64,000 bases of DNA from Xylaria sp. FL1777 (taxonomy: Eukaryota; Ascomycota; Sordariomycetes; Xylariales; Xylariaceae): assembly GCA_022578965.1 (NCBI GenBank), contig MU400642.1, forward strand, positions 45,708 to 109,707. Reading direction: 5' to 3'. Below, one piece after another: positions 51,032 through 62,460 of the stretch. Each line of letters begins with the position of its first letter. Within the stretch, counting starts at the first letter, position 1. The notes beneath the pieces were generated by a model. The model was not told where the DNA came from. It did not search any database and saw only the letters and a program-made list of their open reading frames with translations. A program made the position numbers and the translations under genes.

Positions 51032-53515
51032 TCAAACCTTTATGCTGTGATGTCCCGCTGAAAGTTTGCGGGGAATAGGGGGAAGTGCATAATTTGGAGG
51101 TGGTGCTAGCGGCGGCCCTTCATTCAACTGAGGCATGCTCCTCCTAGTTGCGATAGACCTTTCCTGCGAGTCTACCACAACGGATTGAGCAGCTCGCAGT
51201 GACGGAGCGGACCGTTTCGGTGAACACGATGATTTGACCACGAGATTAGCCTTGTCGCCGACCGGAATTGTCTTCGACGCATCCATCTTGGCCGACGAAT
51301 AGTGGAGGTTTTGGAAGGAACGACTTTCATTTAGCAAGCTGGATCTCTTGTAAGCCGAATCCTTAATGAGCGAGATTCCCGAGAGTCTCCGTCGCTCCCC
51401 GTATGAACCAAGAGACGAAGCCGCTCTAGGCATATGTTCGTCCGTTCTACTATCATTAACCCCGATATGGAAATTGACTCCGGCGTCTGGGATAATTTGA
51501 CCGTATACATTAGCGGTAGCTTCGCTTACACTGCTTGACTGAGAAGTCTGAGTTTGAATAGAGTGATTGGGGAGATATATCTGATTATTCGTAATGCCTT
51601 TTTCGGGAGAAGCGCCGAGAGCAGATGCTGAATATTCTGATTCAAGTGGAGTGCTTTGGCAAGAGTCGACCGACCTTGATAATGAGTTTGGTGAACAGGG
51701 AGATCGTGGGGAGGGCTGGTCGATCACTATTGACAGGGGTCGTGACGTTAACAGTGCTGTCGGTGGGGGTTTCCGTGATATTTTGCCGTTCCTTTCATGT
51801 TCGATCGTCTGTGGAAGATGACTTGAACCGTTAGATATTGATGCGTTCAGCGAGAATCGCTTGCTAGCCGCGTGAGGCACACTGAAATTTGGAACACTCG
51901 GTCCGCTTGGTTGCTCATTTTCATGACCCAGAGCCACAGTAGGACTAGCATATGGGCGGGAGCTTTGTTCCATTGGTGCTTCAAATGACGAAATCAAAGC
52001 CTGCATTGACTGTCTTCGGTTTACGATGGCTGCAGCATTCGGTCGTAAGCGGACTTCTGGCAGGCTTGGGAGGGGCAGCAAATCCTCCGCCTGACTACAA
52101 AAACTCGTTCGGGTCGGGGAACAAGCTGGAGACGAGCCCTCTGAGGTGACCATCGTTCTCTGTCCAGAAGATACATACGAGAATCGATGACTGCTGCTAC
52201 TGTCCCGTAGGTTATCGAGACGTTGACCGTCGGATGAGACCATGCTAGCCGTCGGCGAACCATTGTCAATAGTATAAGTGGAAGATCGCTGAGGTGGAGA
52301 AATAGTAAACCCATTTCCCGTAATCTCAATCGAAGTATTGTCTTGTGCGTAAGAGAAGTCCCGTGGGATGTTGCGCGAGAATCGATCACGATCCTTGGCA
52401 ACAATGGCCCTTTGACTAGGTTGTGCTCTCATCTCAGAGGTTAGATCATCAGCCTCCACAATCCCTGTCTCCGACATCTTCCTTTTGCCACCGTGAAATT
52501 CTATTTCTCTTCGGAGGATTGCCAGCCAGCTATCCATACTTTCCGGGCTTTCAAAGATGAGCAACATGTTAGAAACATGTCTATTGTCCTTTATCGAAAG
52601 TTTTGGCCGACGAGACTTGGAGTTTACAAATGTGTTTCCATCAGCATCCGTAGTTGACGCTACCTGTAAAACCCAGTGTCTCCCAGGAATGAGATCACTG
52701 GCGTAGGCAGCGGACGTTGCTGTCAGCTGTAGGATCTTTTCCGGCACACGATTAAAGGTGCCTTCCGCGGCGTATTGGAGTAAGTATCCAGATGTGATTA
52801 GGACAAATATTTTGCTTGTCCATTCCGACGAGTTCCTAAGTCCAACAAACTTTTGCTTCTTCTTTAACGTATCACCCTTTCCTTTGAGGCTGGAGTCATT
52901 AATGTGCTCCGAATTCCTAACCCCGGATCCATGAATAAATTTGCTACTCCTCGTCTCGCTGTATCGGGCGAGGGTTTCCATAGTGACATTGCAGACTGGC
53001 AAGGTCGCATGCTTTACTGCTTGCGGATAAACCTGGAAGAGTGGTGGCGGGCTCCATGTCTTAGTCACAACCCGGCCACGAAAAGGCACGTTTGGTCGAA
53101 GCCTGTCTGTGCTAGAATTGCCTTGTGACGAATATGGACTAAAAAGGTCAGCAGAAGTCGAACGCGGGTCGACTGACGCCGGACTGATAAGGGACGCCTC
53201 TGAGCGGGACGAGTGCAGTCTATGTGGCCAATTGCCGAAGTCTGCCAGGGAAGCTCGGATACCTGGCGGCCGTGATGTGATTCGTGAAGAATGTTCGTCG
53301 ATGTCTTTGTCCGCCTTTCCGGTCTTAGTCCTCGTAAAAATACCCCTTAGCCCGATCTTTGATTCTCTTTTCATTGACTTTTCAGCTCGAAGTGGTACTC
53401 TGTTCTCTATTTGAACAATATCAATATTTGGTGGTCGTGCTCGTCGTAGATTAACTGGCCGCTCAATCGAGGCACTGCCTGAAGGGGTTTGAAGCTGTAT
53501 TTCGCCCATTGCCAT
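51032..53515 (-). CDS. Large PH-domain-containing fungal protein
   Basis: Single exon, 827 aa. Residues about 205-345 form a pleckstrin-homology-like domain: QKFVGLRNSSEWTSKIFVLI, GYLLQYAAEG, PGRHWVLQVAS, and the closing helix ESMDSWLAILRREIEFHGG. The flanks are Ser/Pro/Arg-rich and probably disordered, with a basic N-part (EKSMKRESKIGLRGIFTRTK) and a proline-rich end (PPLAPPPNYALPPIPRKLS). PH domains bind phosphoinositides or proteins, so a membrane-associated adaptor is likely (inference). ATG at 53509 (MGEIQ) is an alternative start two codons in. No catalytic domain is visible. A reverse complement frame at 52021-52404 is a shadow. Confidence 0.88.
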   Translation of the reverse strand: MAMGEIQLQTPSGSASIERPVNLRRARPPNIDIVQIENRVPLRAEKSMKRESKIGLRGIFTRTKTGKADKDIDEHSSRITSRPPGIRASLADFGNWPHRLHSSRSEASLISPASVDPRSTSADLFSPYSSQGNSSTDRLRPNVPFRGRVVTKTWSPPPLFQVYPQAVKHATLPVCNVTMETLARYSETRSSKFIHGSGVRNSEHINDSSLKGKGDTLKKKQKFVGLRNSSEWTSKIFVLITSGYLLQYAAEGTFNRVPEKILQLTATSAAYASDLIPGRHWVLQVASTTDADGNTFVNSKSRRPKLSIKDNRHVSNMLLIFESPESMDSWLAILRREIEFHGGKRKMSETGIVEADDLTSEMRAQPSQRAIVAKDRDRFSRNIPRDFSYAQDNTSIEITGNGFTISPPQRSSTYTIDNGSPTASMVSSDGQRLDNLRDSSSSHRFSYVSSGQRTMVTSEGSSPACSPTRTSFCSQAEDLLPLPSLPEVRLRPNAAAIVNRRQSMQALISSFEAPMEQSSRPYASPTVALGHENEQPSGPSVPNFSVPHAASKRFSLNASISNGSSHLPQTIEHERNGKISRKPPPTALLTSRPLSIVIDQPSPRSPCSPNSLSRSVDSCQSTPLESEYSASALGASPEKGITNNQIYLPNHSIQTQTSQSSSVSEATANVYGQIIPDAGVNFHIGVNDSRTDEHMPRAASSLGSYGERRRLSGISLIKDSAYKRSSLLNESRSFQNLHYSSAKMDASKTIPVGDKANLVVKSSCSPKRSAPSLRAAQSVVVDSQERSIATRRSMPQLNEGPPLAPPPNYALPPIPRKLSAGHHSIKV

Positions 53516-56500
53516 CTTTTAACACTTTAGGTTCGACAGGTATCCGGTTTAGAGCCAAGCCTTTTGCCGTGTTCTGCGCTCGTGAATACCAGGGCAGAAG
53601 AAAAACTCGAAAGCGCAATGTGCTCAGGAAAGAGCTGGCGTAGCATACGATATAGGTGAAACGGCTTCTAAATGAAACTGGAGTCCCAACAGTGAAGTGA
53701 GATTCATGAGTCAAGACGGGCGCGAAAATGAATGCTGGCCGTGAGAGTAGGCTTATAGTGAAATAAAGCAACACTAAACTAGCACGCTACCTTAGGTAGT
53801 GTTGCCAAAGTATTGTGTAGTGGGCGAAACCTCGGGGTCAGATTTTAGATTTCATCGAAAAACAGAAACAAAAAAAAATATAAGCTGCCGAATACTCAAT
53901 GGTAGAGTCAGTCAGATACAACAGAGTGGGGTTGGATTCAGTTTAAGTGAGGGTCAAACGACGAATTTTCAAGAGAATGGAGAGAATGGAAAGAATGAAA
54001 CATAGTCCGCCGGCGCTGTGGATTAGAGCGGAGAAAGGACAGTGTTACGTGAAGTATACAACGATTCGACTAGGAATTAAGAAGGCTGGACTCTATCGCC
54101 GCGTCATGATGGGTGATTGGGCAAGTATATGGTAAAGAAAGTGACCAAAGTTCGCGTTGGAGATGAGGGAAAAGTTCCTCGAATAGAATGAGGCGTACTG
54201 AGTAGATAGGTACAGAAAAGTATGTGTCATTGGAGGAGGTACATATGTACCTACCTAGGCAGTGCTACATATAGGTAGACGGAGAGGGCTGCTGGGAACA
54301 GAAGAGGGGGAGGGGAGCTACCTACCAACTGCGTAAGGTACCGAGTAGTACAGAGGTAGTGGATCGGAGTGTGGAGTAAGGGTTTGTGGTAAGAGGCCCC
54401 CCTGCAGCAGTCTCTACTGCGTAGGCCGGTCCGGGGATCCAAGGCGCTAATGGCAGCACCAGTGATATAAGCGTACCAAATATGTAGTACGCTCTTTCGA
54501 CAACTGCTCTTCCAGCATGCATTGGAATTTTCTCAACTACGTAATTCATTTCTCTCCGTAACACCATCTCGTCGATTATCCTAGGTACGAGTTCAGCTCT
54601 TAGGTTGTCGGCCGGAAAAATACCATGTTTGCTGATCTGATCAATGAAACTGCTAATTTAACAACGACTTTTCCTTCGTCCAAAACGGGACATTTGGCTT
54701 TTGTTTTATTTTAGGTATCTACGGCCGGAATGTATAGTAGAGTTGCCAGGTTGGTCCCAACTAATATGCACTCCGCAGAGTAGCTGTAGGATATAGGTAC
54801 CTATATGCGTATGTAGCCCACCCTGTTGCCACGGTACATTCTGCGCATGGAATTGTCACCTAAACATGAAGTGAGCATCAACCTTGAGCCTCAGCCTAGA
54901 AGACCAACATTAAATGGCAGAAAGCCCAGTAGCGTTACTGACATCCGTTCCCTTTTGAGTGTTCCCCTACAGTCGTGGCGGCAGTTTTACGTCTGCGTGT
55001 GTGGTATCAAGTTTCCTTTTCTTTTTTGGAAATCAGTTTCCGTGTCAGTTAGATAACGACGTCCAATTATTATCGTTGACTTCGATTTGCCCACACCTGT
55101 GCCGCCCAAGAGAGGGGTAGTCTCCAACACTGTTTTGAGCTGGTACGAAACGCGTTCGCGTTGCCTCGAATCCCTGACCGGTCTAGCGAATCAACGACGT
55201 GTCGACACCAAACGTCGCTCTCAACTTTCTCATGATTTCCGGGGTAGTATTAATTGCCCAGAAATGTCGAGATGTACCCGAGTAATTTTAAGTAGGTCAG
55301 CACGGCTGACGATAGACTACACGTAAGTAAAGCAGCTATTGCTAGTCCAGCAGGGGTTTCCGTATGTATAATATTGAATCGTGAGGGTCACGATTATGCT
55401 TGTGTGCTCGTTGCTAATTGCAATATACTACCAAACGGCAACTGGAGGCTCTGAGAGAACCACCTATTGCTCAGCTGAGCGAGTAATCATAGTGAAGCTC
55501 ATCTCTTGGTATTGAAGTTGTGCGACGAGAGCTTTCTTTCTCATTACAATGACGATGATAATCAACCAATAGTGGCGAAGGCCTTGGAATACCTAGAATT
55601 AGATAAATTGTGGTAGCAAGCTTAATGGCCCGTTAGATAAGTTAAGGGATCTAGCTCTCTTACATGTACTCACCAGAGGTGCCATCCTTATGGTACACTA
55701 AAGTAATCAATCCTATAGGCCTTACATAGTAATAAGGTAAGCTTAACATCGGATGACTAGAGCTGTCCATGTATTACCTATTTGACCTTTCATCGTGAAT
55801 ACCTAGGTACACAGACCACCGAGACAAGTAAGTATCGAATTAAGGCGAGAGACGGAGAATTTCTTTTGTATGCTAAGCTACATTTACTTATCTTGGATGG
55901 TGTGCACACTTTTGTGTCTTCTTACCCCAGGATGCATCCTGGGGTATCTCTGTGTGTCAAGTCGGCTCAATTTCTATGCCAAGATACTTCCCATGTAACA
56001 GGCGATGCCCATGTGGTCATACATGCCACGTATCGTATACAGTGTTATACAACAGCAGTTTCGCACAAAGATCTTCATTTCCAGATACAAGTCATGCGCT
56101 CTACCATTCGGTGCATTATCGTTGTTAATTCATCTATGACTACCTATATTAACAACTACCAACCTACACACTTCTACATGCAGCGTCTCTACATCGGCGC
56201 CACCCAACTGCAGATCTAAACTAGTGGCTTCTTACACTGCCCTACCTATGTATAACTAAGTATACTAGTATACCTTGTAGTATGTAAGGTGGTACAGCGC
56301 CTCTGCGTGTGGTTCCTGCAGTAGTTTCATGCGCTAGATTCTTCTGGCCTTCCAGAAATACGGGCCAGCAGAAAAATATTTCGTGGTGATACCAACCTCA
56401 TGTATGTCATGCGATCTTGCCACAGACTCTGACGATTGACAACTTAAGACATTACTGCTCATTTAGGTATTCCGGCAACGACACTATGTTCAAGAGCACC

Positions 56501-58425
56501 ACTATAATCGCGAAAATAATCCCCTTACGTATTTCAACTTGGTATTCTAGAGCAACCGTATAAGCTCTTCTTTTCAGACACGTTATAGTTAGTAACTAGT
56601 GGAGAAGCATAAATACTACAACGCACTCAAAATGTTGCCAGAAAGACCACGTTCCAGAAGTACTTTGGGAATATTGTAATGTAGTATATTATACGGTCGA
56701 GATTGTCTAGGCAGTGTCTCTATTAATTACAGCAGTGTACTGTAGTCTAGAGGCATAGCCTCATATTTCTTTGTTGCTTTTTTTAAGGCGTGTTGGTAAA
56801 TCCCTATCTATAAGTATACATACGTCGGTATTACTGTCAGTGCTGTCTAATAAACAGCTTACCAATGAGAAAAAGCGATTTCTTCGGCTCTGCCCTATCA
56901 GGCGATCCTCTCGGCGCCACACTGTCCCCTGTGGTCAGCTTTACCCGGGCTCTCGCCCATGTCCCGCGTCATAACGGTCTTTGGGCCTCAGCTATGCATA
57001 TCAGCGACTCCGTCGTTTATTTCCCTAGTTGGTCAGCGTTCGGCGACTTACGGTATCAAGATCACCCAATATGGACCCGAGAGCACTGTCGGCTTCTCCA
57101 TCCCGGCGACCGATCGCAGACTGACGCGCAAGGAGGCGGCCATACTGTATGGGGTAATGTAGCGTGGGCACAAGGTCCAGGGCAAAAACCCACATACCAG
57201 CCCTGTGGTCGTCTACCACCACGATAATCTTTTTCCGAAGTACCTACTCAGTATGTGTAGTAGTATATAGTATTTCGGGCCTACACTAGTATTGCATACC
57301 TAAGTATGTATGTATGTACTGCCTACTGCACGTACCTAGACTACTTAGGCATCAAACGTTAATCCATTATCAATACAGCTTCACTAGAGCGCACTAGCTG
57401 ACCCGATATCTTGGTAAGACCCTTGTACGCGCCACGTATAGTGCGTGGTACCCCAGTGAACATACTGTGCCCACACGTACTTTTACGTACTTAGTGTACA
57501 TACACTCCTCATCCATTTGGCCGGCTCAGGAGCCGGTTGGCTACTTATGAGCGATTTTGCGGGCAAAATACATCCTCTAGGGCGCTGTAAGGATGCCGTA
57601 GTTGAACGCTATCATGGCAAAAAAGGCCGAAGTTCTTGCCGTAGGAATGGCGGAAGTATCAACTCGGGAGAATCATGAGTAGTAGTATATTTTAGCATCG
57701 CTTCAGTAGGTACCAAAATCTATCTAACATCTAACGGGACCAATCCAAAACATCGAGAGGAATGTCAATTCAATATCACCCCGACTGTGGCTTGCGATCA
57801 GCCGCTTTCATAACACGTCTCAGCACCAAACCTCCTCTCGCCTAGGCACGTGTCACCTCCAGATGCGTACACAGACGTATGGGAGTACCGATAGGTGGTG
57901 CTGATCAGCTAGCTACATACATACTCCGTACTATTGCCCAGGAATTAGGAAACGGTTGCTTTTTGCGAAACGCCAATGCGGCGACTGGTTTTCTTTTCAC
58001 GTCGCAATTTGACGCGCCTCCTCCTCTTCCTCCTCTCCATGTTACCAGGTAGAATAATTAGGTCCGTTAGGAAGCGGCTGCTTGGACTGTGGCGTCTGTG
58101 TGCAGGATGACCTGCATCGTCTCGTTCCATTGGAAATAATCCCTTGCATTGGCTACGAAACCAGCCGTCCATATCTCATGACCCCAACCTCAATCCCCAG
58201 TGACGAGTACGGGACCTAAATCACATTCGTCAAGATGCAATAGGTCGAGACTCATCGCTTAGAAATCAGCACCTAATAGGTGCCGTTCCTAATATTATCG
58301 GTAATCCCAGCCGGCTATCACCGTATCATGTGCATATCGTATATCTAGGTCTATGCGTAAGTATGCGTGGGCGGTTCGTACACTATGCTATGTATAGGAT
58401 CCGAGTAAGACGGACGTCAGCAGGC
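53516..58425. other. 4.9-kb gene-poor region
   Basis: It starts with the PH-domain gene promoter and ends downstream of the HEXXH-protein gene. Candidate frames include 55782-56219 (+, 145 codons, no domain) and 56865-57227 (+). TACCTA/TAGGTA repeats occur at 54241-54262, 54796-54806 and 57298-57350. No transposon ends or tRNAs were recognised. Confidence 0.5.
56865..57230 (+). other. Possible small coding segment, unresolved
   Basis: Two forward frames overlap here. One is 120 codons from 56865 (MRKSDFFGSALSGDPLGATL). The other, from 56959, contains TYGIKITQYGPESTVGFSI and DRRLTRKEAAILYGVM, which reads more like real protein. I cannot splice them into a convincing gene or recognise a family. 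It may be a decayed gene. Confidence 0.25.
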
Positions 58426-60836
58426 TTACTCGACGCCTGCGGCTTCGCGTTGCGGTCCGTCCAGCAACTTTTGTAACTCCGTCAGCGAAAGGCCAATGAG
58501 TTGTGACAGCCGTTTCTTGAGCTCGTCGACCGAGATTTCGTTGCGACCGTGGCTTCCAACGTCGTCGGCATTGTGGTGGTTATGGTGATTGTGGTGGTGG
58601 CTGTTGTTACCGCTGCATCCAGAACATGGGATACTTTCGTCATCGGCGTCTTCTTTATCGTGACATACCCGCCACAACGGTCGCGGGGTTTCCCCGTGTT
58701 TGGCTCCCGCGTGCTGCGGCCGCCTGTGTCCTTCAACCTGGCCTCGTGAGGGTGAAAGTGGCCGTTGCTCTCGTGGTAATTGAACTCCAGACGCTCTACC
58801 CCTGGCCAACGGCGACGTCATGGCTCTATCCCGCTTTCGCGATACTCTAACTGCACTGACATCCACGTCGCATCCCAGAACTGGTGATCCACTTAGTATA
58901 GGTCGGAGAATTTTCGTGGTCGGACTCCCGCGCAAAAACTTCCTAGGGCTGTATTCGCTTTTACGTGGGCTCAGTTTCATCTTCATTACTTCTACTGTAG
59001 CTATCACATTTAATGGTGGTGATACTAATGGTAACGACGTGTCTCCCCCTCTTATCTGCATCTCTGTCTGAGTGATTGTTTCAACCCGTTCATCCGTCGC
59101 GGCTGGCGCTCTCGTTCTTGGCGTTTCTTGCTCTCCTAGGTCTCTTCTGCTCTTGGCTGTTGATGATAGACTAGATGGTGTCGGGCCTCTCACGGTTGCC
59201 ACCTTCCGGGTTTCTCTAGCCATGGGCGGACGCATCGCATCTTCCCCTGCCGTAGGCAACTCGAGCTCCGGATACATGGAGCCGTCATACTGCGGGATGC
59301 GGAACCAAGCGCCGGGTCGTCGGTTCCAGACCCAGCCGTCATCATGGCAGTGGAAGTCGGCGATGGCAGCCGTTGCATGCCTGTTTGACTGCTCTAGTGG
59401 CGTGTATAAACCTACTGTTCGCAATGCGATGCTGTTTCCGGTCAAGAACTTCGGGCGGATTAGTTCCATCGCTTTGTCGGGATTTATCGACCAACTAGCT
59501 TCCGTGAACAGACGGGCAATACTATAAGGCAGAGGTTAGTATACACTACCTCATCAGGGAAGAGTAAACGTAGACATAGAATACATCTAGATTTTGATGA
59601 GAAATCCGGGAGAAGGAAAGAAAGCATACGCACTAATCTACGGGAATAGAGTAATGTGCGCGATACTTTGGCCTCATGCGGTGGTAATCCCAACTTAGCG
59701 CCTGCCGCCAGGCAACACCATCCGTGAAACTGAAGTCTTTCCGTGGTTTGTCAATTTCGCGCACAGGAACCGGAATCCACCCCCCGAATATAGCGGCGAT
59801 GAAGCTATCCCCAAGCTCCATCTCTAGATCGGCGCCGTAGAAGGGTTCACGTAGATCCCAGGTCAAGGAGCGGCGGTCCTTCCAGTAGATGGCATGGCCA
59901 AGCCTGAAATCAAACATATGTTAGCGAACGCATTAGAATCCCTGCGGGAATGGTCACGCACTCGTGTAATATCGTCACCGTTGCCATGAACGCAGTAAGC
60001 AGATATTCCTCGCCACGCGCTTTTCCCTGGCGGCGCAACTCGGCCAGACGGGTAGGATACTCGGCCGTGACGAGAATTGTTAAATTGCGGGAGCCGTTCT
60101 GCGGAGAGATACCGTCGAATTTCTTGATAGTCTCATATTTGTCTATCTCGCCGAGAGGCAGGTTGCCTCTCGGGTGGCGACAAGTGTATCCGTTCCAACC
60201 TCTTTGTTGAAATATGTCTTCGTCTATTTGCCATTGTATCAATTTTGGAAGATCATTCCGGAGCGTGTCCCGCGCGATGGCCCTCCATTTACTCTGCCTC
60301 TCTCGGGTCGCCCGGTATACTCGATGGTGTCTGACAATTGAATGAGGAGTCGTGTTCTTTTCATGCGCGGATATGGGTATAGAGAAGCCATTGCTCTCTC
60401 TTCCTGGGTAGTTCTCATCAAATATGTCGTCGATCAGGAAATCAGATAGCCAGGGGAGCCCAACCGCCTCCAGAATTTTGCTTGCTAGCAGAATAGGTTG
60501 CTCGAGCTCTTTCTGTAGTTCTGGTTTGGTCTCTACCCAATCGACAAATATAGGATTGACTTGGCCTTTCAGATTGGTTTCCGTCGTAATCCCTGTTTCT
60601 ACACACAAAGTTTTCTTCAGAAATCATTCTCTGTATAATAATACGCCCTTCAGCTTACCTGTTGCACGGCATCTAATCAGCTCTTGCCTATTCCATGGCT
60701 TAGCCTTTGAACCAGGTTGGGTGGCAACCCGATAAAATGTCTCTTGGATGACACTGGACGCCATCATCAAGACATAGTCGCATAATTCACGAGTGGCCGT
60801 ACAAAGACCAGATTCTGCAATATATATATCAGCCAC
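58426..60836 (-). CDS. Uncharacterised protein with a zinc-metallopeptidase-like HEXXH motif
   Basis: Four exons: 60836-60659, 60598-59962, 59903-59634, 59521-58426; 726 aa. The splice 59961-59904 joins TVTILHE to LGHAIYWKD, creating HELGH at residues 271-275, the zinc-binding signature of many metallopeptidases. Upstream are ELIRCRATETGITTETN and PWLSDFLIDDIFDENYPG; downstream FGGWIPVPVREIDKPR and IARLFTEASW. From about residue 400 the protein is Arg/Ser/Pro-rich and likely disordered, with a His/Asn-rich stretch (HHHNHHNHHN) and a final helix DELKKRLSQLIGLSLTELQKLL. No signal peptide is visible. Peptidase activity is only suggested by the motif; a third zinc ligand was not identified. It is probably a fungus-specific protein of unknown role. 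Confidence 0.8.
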
Positions 60837-61004
60837 TGGGAAGCCAGTTGACCTCGACGCATGTGTTCAGCGAAGTCGCATTCCAGTTTCCTTGCTGGCC
60901 AGAAGTCGAGGAATTCGATTTGTCGATCTATTCTTTTGTCTCATGTCTAATCCGGCGAACTATGGATGTTCCCGAATCTGTCTCAGCCATCTTGACATCA
61001 TTCT
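60837..61004. other. Short spacer between two same-strand genes
   Basis: Only 168 bp separates the IMPase stop from the start of the HEXXH-protein gene, so the promoter of the latter overlaps the 3' end of the former. Confidence 0.5.
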
Positions 61005-62065
61005 TCAAGTCTCATACTCCATTCTGCGGTCCCCTATGACACCCCAGAACTCCTCAATGATTTCCTTCTGCCCGGTAGGCGCACCTCGAACGGCAAGGTA
61101 TTTCCGAGAGTCAACCTCGGGCTCCCAGACTCCGGGATTCCCGCCGGCCACGATACCGCCAGCTTCGGAAAGAATGCACCAACCGGCGCAAACATCCCAG
61201 GCCCAACATCCCCCTTCCCAGTACAGGTCGAGCTGGCCGGCAGCAACAGCGCAGATGTTGAGCGCGGCGCTTCCCATGCTACGCAAGGAATGCACCATGG
61301 CGCCACCGTTCTCCTTCGTTGCGCACAGCTTCTTGAAGACCTCGGTCTTGACCTCGTAGTTCACACCGTCACGATGGCTGCCCCATTCAATGCCGACGAG
61401 ACTCTGATCCAATGTACCAAGCGGGATGGGGTTCTTCGCCAGCGGCAATCTACTCTTGCGTCCTTTGCCGCCTTCCAGACCCCAGTTCGCGCCGACCGTC
61501 ACGAACGAGCCTTGTCCGCGTATCCCACTGTACAATGTGTCCTGCCATGGGTTGTACACAACGCCGACGGCGGGTATGCGGCCGACGGCTAGGCCCAGCG
61601 AGATGCAGGCACTGGGGAACCCGTGTACGAAGTTCGTGGTGCCGTCGATGGGGTCCACGATGAAGGTGGGCGTCGCTGTGATCTGTACGCCCGGCTTATA
61701 CGTCTCTTCGCCCACAAAGGCGAATGTTGGATAGGCGGCCGTCAGGCGCGAGGACACAAGCGTCTCTACTGCTTTGTCGGTTTCGGTGACGATATCGACG
61801 GCTAGGTTTTACTCTTAGCATGGACGTAGCTCACTTAACCAGAGGCAATTGAGCCTGGCACAGCGTGAATTTGGCGTGGGGAGGGAGCCATTGGGAATAA
61901 CGTCAAAACCATGGAGGGGCAGGATGGCGGGGTATTTCCTGACTTACAGTTGATCTTGGTCCCCTTGTCAATGTCTGTAGGATTTGCCGCCAGCATCATA
62001 CGGCCGGCCTCGTGAGCCACCGACACGAGAGTATCGTGGATTTCCTGTAAATTGAGGTCTGCCAT
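61005..62065 (-). CDS. Inositol monophosphatase family phosphatase
   Basis: Two exons, 62065-61948 and 61801-61005; 304 aa. The metal- and substrate-binding motifs are present: FVGEETYK (first Glu), DPIDGTTNFVHGFP, and the late WDVCAGWCILSEAGG. The N-terminus MADLNLQEIHDTLVSVAHEAG and KINSVDIVTETDKAVE are typical. The enzyme dephosphorylates inositol-1-phosphate using magnesium in the cytosol. In some fungi a close relative (QutG/Qa-x) is a quinate-pathway protein, but no quinate genes are linked here. The donor GTAAGT and the acceptor CCTAG give a phase-1 junction. The forward frame at 60793-61359 is an antisense shadow. Confidence 0.95.
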
Positions 62066-62460
62066 CACGTTTGGGTGTTTCAATTCACGTGTAGATGTGA
62101 AGCTGAGAACAGAAGCTCAGGTCGAAATAGCAGTACCTTACCTACCTACCTATGGAGGTAGTGATAACAGTCCGACGATGAGCTCCATAGTGGGGACCGA
62201 TGTAGGGAGTTGCATGTAAACCAACCTTGCGCACATGTGGATTAAATTGTAATGTGTAATTGGTTCCTTTGATGAAAGTTTCTGAGGAACTCTTCATTGT
62301 CATGTATCGGCCTCTTCGCGCTGGAACCGAGAGCCTGTATTGTAGAAGCTTGCTTTTACCTGGGTATATACCTAGTATTAAGGAGCTATATCTAAGTGCT
62401 GTAAGTATACCTACGGTGGCCCATAGCGAAAAAGTGTGCTAGAACTAAGGCAACCCTACC
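62066..62460. other. IMPase upstream region, transition to AT-rich DNA
   Basis: About 400 bp with normal composition, containing a TACCTTACCTACCTACCTA run at about 62134-62152 just upstream of the IMPase start. A 60-codon frame at 62260 has no features. Confidence 0.5.

Noticed and set aside
55782..56219. 145-codon forward open frame
   Set aside because: No recognisable domain, composition like random translation, and no neighbouring coding signals.
60793..61359. 188-codon forward frame
   Set aside because: Antisense shadow of the inositol monophosphatase exon.
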